52,858 nucleotides of DNA from positions 1 through 52,858 of the forward strand of contig JADGQS010000006.1 of the NCBI GenBank assembly GCA_017881585.1, given 5' to 3'. This document shows, piece after piece, positions 1 to 7,762 of the stretch. Position 1 is the stretch's first letter. The number at the start of each line of letters is the position of its first letter. A program made the translations under genes and the position numbers. The notes under the pieces are model-generated. The model saw only the letters and a list, made by a program, of their open reading frames with translations, was not told where the DNA came from and made no database searches. The DNA is from Gemmatimonadaceae bacterium. Its GTDB lineage: Bacteria > Gemmatimonadota > Gemmatimonadetes > Gemmatimonadales > Gemmatimonadaceae.

Positions 1-959
1 CCGACTTTGCGAATCGCGTGGATATCGACGTTCAGGCCGAGCGCGGCCATGGCGAGCACGGTCAGGGCCCTCGCCGAATCTCGGGCCGAGTCGACGAACG
101 GCATGCTCACCGCCCCAGCCGACCGCATCGCGCCTGCGATCATGAAGCCGACCACAAACCACGGAACGAGTGCGCCGAATCCCGTCTGAACGAGGGCGTG
201 CGTGGGCGTCTCCGCCAGCGCTTTGTGTTCGCGTCGCGCGCGGTTCCGCTCGCGCAACGAGAGTGTGACGATGAGTGGACCCAGGAGCAGTACGCGCACG
301 AGCTTCACCAACGTCGCCGTGTTGCCGGCGAGGAGGCTGACCGGGTACGCGGCCGCGATGACCTGCGGAACGGCGTACACGGTGAGGCCGGCGAGGATGC
401 CGTACTGGTAGTCGTTGAGTCCGAAGACCGGCGCCAGGAATGGGAGGCAGAGGATCACCACGACGCCGAGCACGGCGGTGTAGGCGATCGCCGAGGCGAC
501 CTCGTCCTTCTTCGCGCCGAGCACGGGAGCCAGCGCCGCGATGGCCGAGTTGCCGCAGATCGCGTTGCCGCAGGCCACCAGCAGCGCGTGCACCGGCGAC
601 AGGCCCAGCGCGCGGCCGATGGCGACGCCGGTGACGATCGCGGCCACGACCACGCCGACGATCGACGCGACGAGCGGCAGGCCGGCCTTGATGAACTGCT
701 GGAGATCGGCGCCGAATCCGAGCAGGACGATCGCGAGCTCGAGAAGGAATCCGGCGGCCAACGCGACGCCCGATGCGAAGAGGGCGGGCGGCGACCAGAA
801 CGCGCGCACGATCGCGCCGATCAGGATGGCCAGGACGATGGCTTCGAGCGTCGGGTGACCCACGGCGGCCGTGAGCGCCCGCTCGGCGATCCATGCCAGA
901 ACCGACACCGCGACGACCAGCGCCAGTCCGGGAACGCGTCGCGAGATCGCAGAGAACAT
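1..959 (-). CDS. yeiH: YeiH/UPF0324 family membrane transporter (partial)
   Basis: The reverse strand reads open from an ATG at 959 to the window edge (319 codons), so the ORF track missed it. Much of the translation is hydrophobic, with about ten membrane-spanning stretches. It has the family features I associate with UPF0324/YeiH proteins: an LLGFGADL-like stretch, a CGNAICGNSAIAA segment, and a late AALGLNVDIHAIRK segment. Family members are about 340 residues, so only the extreme C-terminus is missing. They are annotated as putative sulfate exporters, but the substrate is not firmly known. The gene diverges from the M20 amidohydrolase across 56 nt. A TATTAT box ends 5 nt before the ATG, so the mRNA may be leaderless. 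Confidence 0.85.
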   Translation of the reverse strand, partial: MFSAISRRVPGLALVVAVSVLAWIAERALTAAVGHPTLEAIVLAILIGAIVRAFWSPPALFASGVALAAGFLLELAIVLLGFGADLQQFIKAGLPLVASIVGVVVAAIVTGVAIGRALGLSPVHALLVACGNAICGNSAIAALAPVLGAKKDEVASAIAYTAVLGVVVILCLPFLAPVFGLNDYQYGILAGLTVYAVPQVIAAAYPVSLLAGNTATLVKLVRVLLLGPLIVTLSLRERNRARREHKALAETPTHALVQTGFGALVPWFVVGFMIAGAMRSAGAVSMPFVDSARDSARALTVLAMAALGLNVDIHAIRKV

Positions 960-964
960 TGCTA

Positions 965-970
965 ATAATA
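965..970 (-). promoter_or_regulatory. Candidate -10 box for yeiH-like gene
   Basis: TATTAT on the minus strand lies 5 nt upstream of the ATG at 959, so transcription would start at about the A of the start codon. No recognisable -35 is found 17 nt further upstream. This is inferred from spacing only. Confidence 0.4.
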
Positions 971-985
971 CATCACGGCAGGCAG

Positions 986-1011
986 ATTCCGGGACACCCT
1001 TCTCCCGGAAT
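986..1011. promoter_or_regulatory. Perfect inverted repeat between divergent genes (possible operator)
   Basis: ATTCCGGGA is followed after 8 nt by its exact reverse complement TCCCGGAAT. The 26-nt palindrome fills the gap between the divergent yeiH-like and amidohydrolase genes and ends 4 nt before the amidohydrolase ATG. Its size and position suit a dimeric regulator binding site. It has no T-tract, so it is not an obvious terminator. Confidence 0.45.
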
Positions 1012-1015
1012 ATCG

Positions 1016-2449
1016 ATGCGCTCGCTCCGACTCCTTGCTCTGCTTTCGCTCGCCGCGGCGTCGTCGCTCGCGGCGCAGGACACTCCCACGGAGCGCGAGG
1101 CGGCGAAAGACGTCCTCAAGAAAATGGCGGCGCTCGAGCAGTCGCTCGACGTGCCCGGCTGGGTCACGAAACTCACCGTCGCGAACCCGGCGCGCGATCA
1201 GGTCGCGGCGCGCGCGAAAGAGCTCATGGACAAAGAGCTGCTCGCGATGGGCGACGACCTTACCAGACATCCCGAGATCGGGTTCGTCGAGTACGAATCG
1301 GTCAAGAAGCTGACCGACTATCTCAAGGCGCACGACTTCGACGTCGAGATTGGTGTGGGCGGCCTGAAAACGGCGTTCATCGCGCGCTACAAGAAGAACA
1401 ACGGCGCGCCCAACCTTGGCGTGATCCTCGAGTACGACGCGCTGCGCGGCACCAAGGGCGCGTTCCACGGCGACCAGCATTCCACGCAGGGACCGATCGG
1501 GATGGCCGCCGGGATCGCGATGGCGGAGTACCTCACCAAGAATCACCTGCCGGGCAGCGTCATCATGTACGGCACGCCCGGCGAAGAGATGATGCCGCCG
1601 GCGGCGAAGACGCAAATGTTCAAGGCGGGCGTGTTCAAGGAGGCGGACATCATCGTGCGCTCGCACTCGAGCGTGGCGACGTCGCGACCCGCGCCGGGAT
1701 TCGGATCGTGCTGCATGAACATCAACGGCACGAAGTACACGTTCAGCGGCGCGCCCGCGCACCAGTTGACGGCGTGGAACGGACGCAACGCGCTCACGGC
1801 GACGATCCACTTCTTCGACAACATCGACGGGATCCGGAGCAACATCCGTCCGGAATCGCGGGTGCAGGGGATCATCACCGAGGGCGGCGCGGCGCCGAAC
1901 GTGGTACCCGACCACGCGGTCGCCGATTTCTATATTCGCTACCCCGACGCCGTCTATCTCGAACAGCTGACGAAAATGGTCGACGACGCGGCGCGCGCGG
2001 CGGCGCTCGGAACCGGCACGAAAGTGAAGATCGACCACTACGGCGAGATGCGCGACGGAGTATCCGAAGCGACGCTCGCGGAAGTTGGGTTCGCGTACCT
2101 GAAGAAGTACGGCGGAACCAACGTGCTGTCAGAACCGGGGAAGGTGCAGGGCTTTGAGGAGACCGGCACTGTCGCGAGCGCAGTTCCGGGGCTCGGCTTC
2201 AGCGCGCAGACGAGCAGCGCGCCGAACCACACCTACGAAATGCTCGCCGATGCGCTCACGGACGTCGGGCACAAGGGGTTCGTGATCGATGCCGAGGCGA
2301 TGGCGTCGCTGCTATTCGATTTTGCGACGCATCCGGATTATCGCGCGGCGGTCAAGAAGGAATTCGAAGGGATCCACGCGCTGTTCGGGGAGTATCAGGA
2401 AGCGCTGAAGAAAGTGTACACGCTGCCGGTGGTGCCCGATCCCGAGTAA
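1016..2449 (+). CDS. Secreted M20-family amidohydrolase/peptidase
   Basis: This 477-residue protein probably removes an acyl or aminoacyl group from an amide outside the cytoplasm. The ATG at 1016 is chosen over the upstream ORF start because it begins a signal peptide (MRSLRLLALLSLAAASSLAAQ). M20 landmarks are HPEIGFVEYES, the LEYDAL strand, GTPGEEMMPPA with the catalytic and metal Glu, and a late APNHTYE that supplies a His. The usual HxCGHD/N metal motif is replaced by FHGDQHSTQGP, so the metal site or chemistry may differ from IAA-amino-acid or AbgB hydrolases. It converges with the sugar kinase gene, leaving a gap of only 6 nt. The substrate is unknown. Confidence 0.85.
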   Translation: MRSLRLLALLSLAAASSLAAQDTPTEREAAKDVLKKMAALEQSLDVPGWVTKLTVANPARDQVAARAKELMDKELLAMGDDLTRHPEIGFVEYESVKKLTDYLKAHDFDVEIGVGGLKTAFIARYKKNNGAPNLGVILEYDALRGTKGAFHGDQHSTQGPIGMAAGIAMAEYLTKNHLPGSVIMYGTPGEEMMPPAAKTQMFKAGVFKEADIIVRSHSSVATSRPAPGFGSCCMNINGTKYTFSGAPAHQLTAWNGRNALTATIHFFDNIDGIRSNIRPESRVQGIITEGGAAPNVVPDHAVADFYIRYPDAVYLEQLTKMVDDAARAAALGTGTKVKIDHYGEMRDGVSEATLAEVGFAYLKKYGGTNVLSEPGKVQGFEETGTVASAVPGLGFSAQTSSAPNHTYEMLADALTDVGHKGFVIDAEAMASLLFDFATHPDYRAAVKKEFEGIHALFGEYQEALKKVYTLPVVPDPE

Positions 2450-2455
2450 GCCGCG

Positions 2456-3382
2456 CTAAGCGCGAGCCAACAAGCCGAGAGCCGTTCGCACCGCCCCGCG
2501 CGCCGGCACCACATCTTCCGCGTGAAGCACCATTCCTGGAATGGCGCTCTTGAGGCGCATCTCCACGAGCTTGCGCAGCCAGCTCCCGTGGCCGAACATG
2601 CCGCCGGCGAGCGCCACCGGAACCGCCGCACGCTCATCGGTGAAGAGCTGACGGGCGAGCGTGCGCACGTGCAGCACGAGTTCTTCCGTCGCGAGCGTGC
2701 ACAACGAGTTCGCGCGCAGATCGCCCGTTGCGGCGACGGTCACCACCGGTGTCGCGAGCTGCGCGAAATCTCTCGGCGTCGCGTTCGCGGCCCACGGGAT
2801 CAGCTCGTCCGGACTCTCGAGCTGAAGATGCGTCAGGATCGCCGCGAGCAGTCCGGTCTCGGGCTCGCGACCGTCGGCTGAACCCGTGATGACGCTCAGC
2901 GCTTTGCGTCCGATCCACGCGCCGCTTCCTTCGTCGCCGCACACGGGGCCCCATCCGCCGCAGCGCGCCATCTTCTGGCTCGGACCTCGGCCGTACGCCA
3001 TCGAGCCCGTGCCGCAGATCAGGACGATCCCAGCCTCCTCGGCAAAGGCATCGTTGAGCGCGATCACCGCATCGGGGAGGACAACCAGCTCGTCGGCGAG
3101 AGCTCGCTTCGAGAGCGCCTCCTCGAACGCCGAGTACTCCGCATCGCGACCCACACCCGCGACGCCCACGCAGATCGCAGACGGCATCGCCTCGTCCATG
3201 TCGCACGCCGCGAGCGCCTCGCCCACGAGCCGCGCGATCACGTCGGCGGAATGTTCGGCTTCGCCCGGTCGAACCGCGCTCGCCACACCGGTGACCGTCG
3301 CGAGTTCTGCGCCGGTTCCGTCCGCCACGATTACGTGCGTCTTCGATGCGCCGCCATCGACTCCAACCACGATGTTTGTCAT
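2456..3382 (-). CDS. BadF/BadG-family N-acetylhexosamine kinase (MurK-like)
   Basis: This 308-residue cytoplasmic kinase belongs to the ASKHA fold. The phosphate-1 loop is GVDGGASKTH near residue 7, phosphate-2 is ICGTGSMAYG near residue 123, and the adenosine loop is ALAGGMFG near the C-terminus. GGWGPVCGDEGSGAWIG is typical of GlcNAc/MurNAc kinases of this family. The ORF track fused it to an upstream shadow; the ATG at 3382 gives the natural start. It follows a sodium:solute symporter by 20 nt and lies close to NamZ-like and beta-lactamase-like genes. A role in phosphorylating imported MurNAc or GlcNAc is therefore reasonable but inferred. No MurQ etherase gene is in the window. Confidence 0.85.
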   Translation of the reverse strand: MTNIVVGVDGGASKTHVIVADGTGAELATVTGVASAVRPGEAEHSADVIARLVGEALAACDMDEAMPSAICVGVAGVGRDAEYSAFEEALSKRALADELVVLPDAVIALNDAFAEEAGIVLICGTGSMAYGRGPSQKMARCGGWGPVCGDEGSGAWIGRKALSVITGSADGREPETGLLAAILTHLQLESPDELIPWAANATPRDFAQLATPVVTVAATGDLRANSLCTLATEELVLHVRTLARQLFTDERAAVPVALAGGMFGHGSWLRKLVEMRLKSAIPGMVLHAEDVVPARGAVRTALGLLARA

Positions 3383-3402
3383 ATGCGATGAAAGCAAAGT
3401 GT

Positions 3403-4902
3403 CTACGGACTCTTTCGCAACGCGGAGAGTGTGCCCGTGAAGAGCGTGATCGTCGTGCCGATGAGGACGTACCAGGGCCACGCTATGCCGGCGAACGGGC
3501 CGAGCACGGTCGCCACGGCGGGGAAAGCCACCGACAGCTGCTTCGCGAACACCACCGCGGCCATCGCGACGATCCCGACCGACATCCCGAGGATCGCGTC
3601 GCGCTGCCTCGCGCGGACGTTGTAGATCCCGAGGAAGAACGCGCCGAGCAGGGCGCCGTACGTGAACGACGCGATCGAGAGCGCAACGATCACCACGGGC
3701 GTGCGGCTCTCGGGGTAGAGCAACGCCCCGCCGGTGAGCACCACGCCCCACATCAGCGCGAACAGCCGCCCCGCGCGGTACGTCGCGGCATCGTCGGGCC
3801 CGCGCCGCGTCAGCGGGACCCAGATGTCCATCGTAGTGGCCGCGGCGAGCGAGTTGATGGCGCCCGAGTGCGTGCTCATCGTCGCCGCGACGATCGCCGC
3901 GACGATCAGGCCGAGGAGCCCGTGCGGCATTCGCTCGAGAATGAAGGTCGGGAAAATCGCGTCGGGCGTCGCAAAATCGCGGCCGGCGTACAGCGCCCAG
4001 AGTCCGATCCCCACCATGAGAAACAGCGTGAACTGCACGAACACCGCGAGCCCGCTGCCGATGATCGCGCGCTGGGCATCCTTCAGCGAACGCGCCGAGA
4101 GCAGCCGCTGCACGATGAGCTGGTCGGTGCCGTGCGACGCCATCGCGAGGAACGCACCGCCGATGAGCCCTGCGAAAATCGTGTGCGGCTGATCGAAGCC
4201 GGTGTAGAAACTCACCGCCTTGAGCTTTCCTGCCGTGCCGGCCGAGGATAGAATCGCGGCCCAGCCTCCGCCCACGGCGTGGCCGAGAATGACCACCGCG
4301 CAAATTCCACCGGTCACGTAGATCGCGGCCTGCAGCAGCTCGGTCCACACCACCGCGCGCATCCCGCCGCGCCAGGTGTACACGATCGTGAGCGCGCCGA
4401 GCACGAGGATCGCCGCGGGCATCAGGTATTGGCGCGGCAGCACGGGGCCCATGATCAGCGCGATCGGGATCGCCGTCGCGAACACGCGCACGGAATCGGC
4501 CATCGCGCGCGTCACCATGAACACGATCGAGGCGAACCGCCGGGTCTCGGGGCCGAATCGCGTCTCGAGAAGGGTGTACGCGGTCACGAGCTTGCCGTCG
4601 AAATAACGCGGGAGCAGTACGCGCGCGACGACCACCCGGCCCAGGATGTACCCGGCGCACACCTGCAGGAATCCGAGATTCCCGGCGTATGCGAGCCCCG
4701 GGATGGAGATGAACGTGAGCGCGCTCGTCTCCGAGGCCACAATAGAAAACATGACCGCCCACCATGGCAGTGAGCGGTCAGCGACGAAGTACTTCTGGGC
4801 GTCCTTCTGGTTTCTTCCGAGCCAGACACCGAGCGCGGTGGTGCCGGCGAGGTACGCGACGAGGACTGCGAAGTCTACGGCGCCGAACCCGCTCGCCGGC
4901 AA
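3403..4902 (-). CDS. Sodium:solute symporter (SSS family)
   Basis: This 499-residue polytopic inner-membrane protein has about 13 hydrophobic helices. SSS features include FAVLVAYLAGTTALGVWLGR at the start, the YFVADRSLPWWAV loop, SETSALTFISIPG, and the IVAAIVAATMSTHSGAINSLAAAT segment typical of the sodium site region. It probably imports a sugar, amino sugar or similar solute using the sodium gradient. The only start in the frame before the first helix is TTG at 4902, and no strong ribosome binding site is visible, so the start is uncertain. It sits between erpA (15 nt away) and the MurK-like kinase (20 nt away), evidently in one operon, which favours an amino-sugar substrate. Confidence 0.88.
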   Translation of the reverse strand: MPASGFGAVDFAVLVAYLAGTTALGVWLGRNQKDAQKYFVADRSLPWWAVMFSIVASETSALTFISIPGLAYAGNLGFLQVCAGYILGRVVVARVLLPRYFDGKLVTAYTLLETRFGPETRRFASIVFMVTRAMADSVRVFATAIPIALIMGPVLPRQYLMPAAILVLGALTIVYTWRGGMRAVVWTELLQAAIYVTGGICAVVILGHAVGGGWAAILSSAGTAGKLKAVSFYTGFDQPHTIFAGLIGGAFLAMASHGTDQLIVQRLLSARSLKDAQRAIIGSGLAVFVQFTLFLMVGIGLWALYAGRDFATPDAIFPTFILERMPHGLLGLIVAAIVAATMSTHSGAINSLAAATTMDIWVPLTRRGPDDAATYRAGRLFALMWGVVLTGGALLYPESRTPVVIVALSIASFTYGALLGAFFLGIYNVRARQRDAILGMSVGIVAMAAVVFAKQLSVAFPAVATVLGPFAGIAWPWYVLIGTTITLFTGTLSALRKSP

Positions 4903-4917
4903 AGTGTTGTTCCAGGC

Positions 4918-5274
4918 TTACGCGGAGAAGGAACTACCGCAACCGCAGCCGCCGGTCGCATTGGGGTTCTTGAAGGTGAAGCCCGAGCCCTGCATCGACG
5001 TGACGTAATCGACGGTCATGCCGCCCAGGTACTGCACCGAGAACGGATCGACGAACACGTTGAATCCGTCCTGCGCAACGACCGTGTCATCGTCCGCCGG
5101 CTTGTCTTCGATCAGCAGGCTGTACTTGAAACCCGAGCAACCGCCGGGCTGCACTGAAACGCGCAGTCCGCCGACGTCCGGCGCGACATTCTCCGCCACC
5201 ATGAACTTCTTGACCTCGACCACCGCGGCGGGTGTCATCGCCAGCAGGATTTCGGGCTGATTGATCGTGCTCAT
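4918..5274 (-). CDS. erpA: A-type iron-sulfur carrier protein
   Basis: This 118-residue protein of the HesB/IscA/ErpA family delivers Fe-S clusters to target apoproteins in the cytoplasm. The three cluster cysteines are visible: Cys46 in QPGGCSGFKY, and Cys110 and Cys112 in the C-terminal GGCGCGSS. The family core SVQYLGGMTVDYV is present. A near-perfect ribosome binding site (AAGGAGGT) lies about 8 nt before the ATG, and a good sigma-70-type promoter lies upstream. It appears to be the first gene of an operon with the symporter and sugar kinase. ErpA is preferred over IscA because the gene stands alone from an isc cluster, but the two are hard to separate by eye. Confidence 0.9.
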   Translation of the reverse strand: MSTINQPEILLAMTPAAVVEVKKFMVAENVAPDVGGLRVSVQPGGCSGFKYSLLIEDKPADDDTVVAQDGFNVFVDPFSVQYLGGMTVDYVTSMQGSGFTFKNPNATGGCGCGSSFSA

Positions 5275-5329
5275 GATTCAAAACCTCCTTGGTGCAACCT
5301 TGACGAGCGATTCTTCGCGCTACGCCGTA

Positions 5330-5358
5330 ATTATACACCAATGGAAATCGAATCTCAA
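5330..5358 (-). promoter_or_regulatory. Sigma-70-type promoter for the erpA operon
   Basis: On the minus strand TTGAGA (5358-5353) is followed after 17 nt by TATAAT (5335-5330). Transcription would start near 5323, about 50 nt before the erpA ATG. The -35 lies inside the first codons of the divergent 5341 gene, so the two transcription units share this DNA. Confidence 0.7.
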
Positions 5359-5916
5359 GGAAACCGGCTGGTCAGGCGCGCGGGTATAGGGTTACGAATC
5401 GTGCTCGGAACCGGCGTGCTGGTCGGCAGCGCCGCGCTGGCGTGGAAGGGACTGACCAAGCCCCAGCCCAGGCCCAAGCAGGTCATCGTCCAGACGGACA
5501 GGCTGGGGCCGGGCGTGCTCACCGTAGCGGTCGCCGCGGTCGATCTCGAACTCATCGCGCCCGACGGCCGCCGCGTGCACACGGCCTCGCGGCGGGACAC
5601 GTCGATCACGCCCGCCGCCGGCGCCGAGGGACGCGTGGATTGCGCCGGATTCGGGTCGGGCAAGCAGGACGACAGCGATTGCACCGCCACGATCACGCTG
5701 CAGAACCCGGTATGGGGCGACTACAGGCTTCGCGTCACGTCGCCCGACCTGCGCGGCGAGACGATAACCATCGGCTGGACCGGCAGCACCTTCACGCGCT
5801 CCGGCGCGACGAGCGTCGGCATCACGGTGCCGCCGAGGCAGACGATGGAGTTCGTGATGATCGTGGCCCCGGAGGGTGCGTCGCAGAAGACTGCGCCGGC
5901 GGTTGTTCGTCCCTGA
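5341..5916 (+). CDS. Hypothetical membrane-anchored protein
   Basis: I do not recognise this 191-residue protein. It has a short basic N-terminus, one hydrophobic helix (about residues 20-36, IVLGTGVLVGSAALAW), then a probably exported beta-rich domain. The domain contains a single Cys pair (DCAGFGSGKQDDSDC) and ends in an Ala/Pro tail. The layout suggests an anchored periplasmic protein. The segment NPVWGDYRLRVTSPD is reminiscent of carbohydrate- or protein-binding beta-sandwich domains, but I cannot assign a family. Its start overlaps the -35 of the erpA promoter, and its last 95 nt overlap the end of the convergent symporter gene. A TAATTAT stretch lies about 6 nt before the ATG. Confidence 0.6.
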   Translation: MEIESQGNRLVRRAGIGLRIVLGTGVLVGSAALAWKGLTKPQPRPKQVIVQTDRLGPGVLTVAVAAVDLELIAPDGRRVHTASRRDTSITPAAGAEGRVDCAGFGSGKQDDSDCTATITLQNPVWGDYRLRVTSPDLRGETITIGWTGSTFTRSGATSVGITVPPRQTMEFVMIVAPEGASQKTAPAVVRP

Positions 5917-7696
5917 ACGAGCGCGAGATCCAGTAGAAACTCGCGGCCGCGACCGCCAGCATCGTGAGCCCGGTGCCGTTGTAGCCGAAGATGATCTTGC
6001 CGATCCCGAATAGCGTCGCGTAGACGGCGATGATTCCGGCGATCCAGTTGGTCCACGCGAGCGCGCCGCCGGGCGTGGACTCCACTCCGAACCCGAGCCT
6101 CCTCGACACGACGGCCCATCCGGGGCCACCGGGGCGAACGCGGAGATAGAACGAGTCGAGCTTCTCGTCGGGCTCCGGCTTCGTGAGCAGCGTGACCGTG
6201 AGCCACACGACCGTGCTGATCACGACGGTCACGAGCATCACCGTCGCGGTCGCGTTCGGATCGTCCGGCGCGAAGCGCGGCTTGATGTAGATGAAGCCCA
6301 GCACGCTCACGACGAAACTCGCGGTCATCGCCGAGATCTCGCTCCACGCATTGATGCGCCACCAGTACCATCGGAGGATCAGGACGAGGCCCGTGCCGGC
6401 GCCGAGCGCGAGCAGCAGCTCCCACGCTTTCTCGACGCTCGAGAGCTGGCTCGTCACGGCGATGGACGCGAGAAAGAGCAGCACGGTGGTCGCGCGGCTC
6501 ACCGCCACGTAGTGCTTCTGTGTGGCGTCCGTCTTGAGGAAGCGCTTATACACGTCGTTGACGAGATACGACGCGCCCCAGTTGAGGTGCGTGCCGACGG
6601 TGCTCATGTAGGCGGCGGCGAAGCCGGCCAGCATGAAGCCTCTCCAGGGAGTCGGCAGGAGGTCCACGAACGCCTGCACGTAGCCGGCTTCCTTGTCCTT
6701 CAGGTTCGGATAGAGAATCACCGTCGCGAGGCCGGTGACGATCCACGGCCACGGGCGCAGGGCGTAGTGCGCGATGTTGAAGAAGAGCGTGGCGAGGACG
6801 CCGTCGCGTTCCGTCTTCGCGGCGAAGATCCGCTGGGCGATGTAGCCGCCGCCGCCCGGCTCCGCTCCCGGGTACCACGCGGCCCACCATTGGACGCTGA
6901 GATAGACGCCGAGCGTGAGCAGCGGCATCCAGGCGTAGGCGTGCAGCCCGAGCGGGCCGACGCTCACCGGGAGCACCGACAGCGCCGCCTTCTCGCTCCC
7001 GAAGTGCGCGGCGAGCTTCACCTTCATCACGTCGATTCCGCCGACGGCCCGAACAGAGAACACGGCGAGGATGATCACGGCCGTCATCTTGATGATGAAC
7101 TGCACGAGGTCGGTCCAGAGCACGGCCCACATGCCCGCGGCCACCGCATACGCGACGGTGATGAGAAAACAGATTCCGACGGCGACGACTTCGCCGCTCA
7201 CGGTCATGCCCGCGATCGAAACGTCCCGCAGGCCAAGGGAAATGGTCAGGATCTTGATCATCGCGCGGGTGACCCAGCCGAGGATGATCAGGTTGATGGG
7301 GATGGCGAGATAGATGGCGCGAAAGCCGCGCAGGAATGCGGCGGGCCTCCCGCTGTAGCGGACTTCGGCGAGTTCGACATCGGTCATCACGTTCGCCCGC
7401 CGCCAGAGGCGGGCGAAGAAGAAGACCGTGAGCATTCCGCTCATGACGAAGTTCCACCAGAGCCAGTTGCCGGCGACGCCCTTCGTCGCGACGAGTCCGG
7501 TGACGACGAGCGGCGTGTCGGCGGCGAACGTCGTGGCGACCATCGCGGCCCCCGCGAGCCACCACGGGACCTGGCGCCCGCTGAGGAAGTACTGGTCGAG
7601 TGATTCGCCGCCGCGCTTGGTGAACCACAAGCCTATTCCGGTGCTGAGCGCGAAATACGCGACTACGATGGCCCAGTCGATCGGAGAGATATGCAT
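5822..7696 (-). CDS. Sodium:solute symporter (SSS family)
   Basis: This 624-residue polytopic membrane protein resembles sodium/glucose cotransporter-type SSS proteins. It has an N-terminal helix SPIDWAIVVAYFALSTGIGLWF, the YFLSGRQVPWWLAG loop, FAADTPLVVTGLVATKG, and FAAAYMSTVGTHLNWGASYLVNDVY in the sodium-site region. The longer C-terminal half adds extra helices, as in SGLT-like members. The ATG at 7696 (MHISPIDW) fits the first helix better than the upstream ORF start. It follows the beta-lactamase-like gene by 66 nt and probably shares its transcript. The variable hydrophilic C-terminal tail overlaps the convergent 5341 gene by 95 nt. The substrate is inferred from context to be a cell-wall sugar or peptide fragment. 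Confidence 0.88.
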   Translation of the reverse strand: MHISPIDWAIVVAYFALSTGIGLWFTKRGGESLDQYFLSGRQVPWWLAGAAMVATTFAADTPLVVTGLVATKGVAGNWLWWNFVMSGMLTVFFFARLWRRANVMTDVELAEVRYSGRPAAFLRGFRAIYLAIPINLIILGWVTRAMIKILTISLGLRDVSIAGMTVSGEVVAVGICFLITVAYAVAAGMWAVLWTDLVQFIIKMTAVIILAVFSVRAVGGIDVMKVKLAAHFGSEKAALSVLPVSVGPLGLHAYAWMPLLTLGVYLSVQWWAAWYPGAEPGGGGYIAQRIFAAKTERDGVLATLFFNIAHYALRPWPWIVTGLATVILYPNLKDKEAGYVQAFVDLLPTPWRGFMLAGFAAAYMSTVGTHLNWGASYLVNDVYKRFLKTDATQKHYVAVSRATTVLLFLASIAVTSQLSSVEKAWELLLALGAGTGLVLILRWYWWRINAWSEISAMTASFVVSVLGFIYIKPRFAPDDPNATATVMLVTVVISTVVWLTVTLLTKPEPDEKLDSFYLRVRPGGPGWAVVSRRLGFGVESTPGGALAWTNWIAGIIAVYATLFGIGKIIFGYNGTGLTMLAVAAASFYWISRSFRDEQPPAQSSATHPPGPRSSRTPSSASAAP

Positions 7697-7762
7697 GGTT
7701 CTATCGGGTGAGTTGACGGGAGGCGAGGCGGGAGTGGGGCTGGAAAAGCGAGTACGCACCGT

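Noticed and set aside
18-965. 315-residue plus-strand ORF at the left edge
   Set aside because: It is extremely Arg/Asp/His-rich with no domain, and it lies antisense to a clear YeiH-type membrane protein that is open to the window edge.
2456-4765. 769-residue minus ORF as a single fusion protein
   Set aside because: Its first 460 residues are a shadow of the symporter in another frame. Only the last 308 residues from ATG 3382 form the BadF-like kinase.
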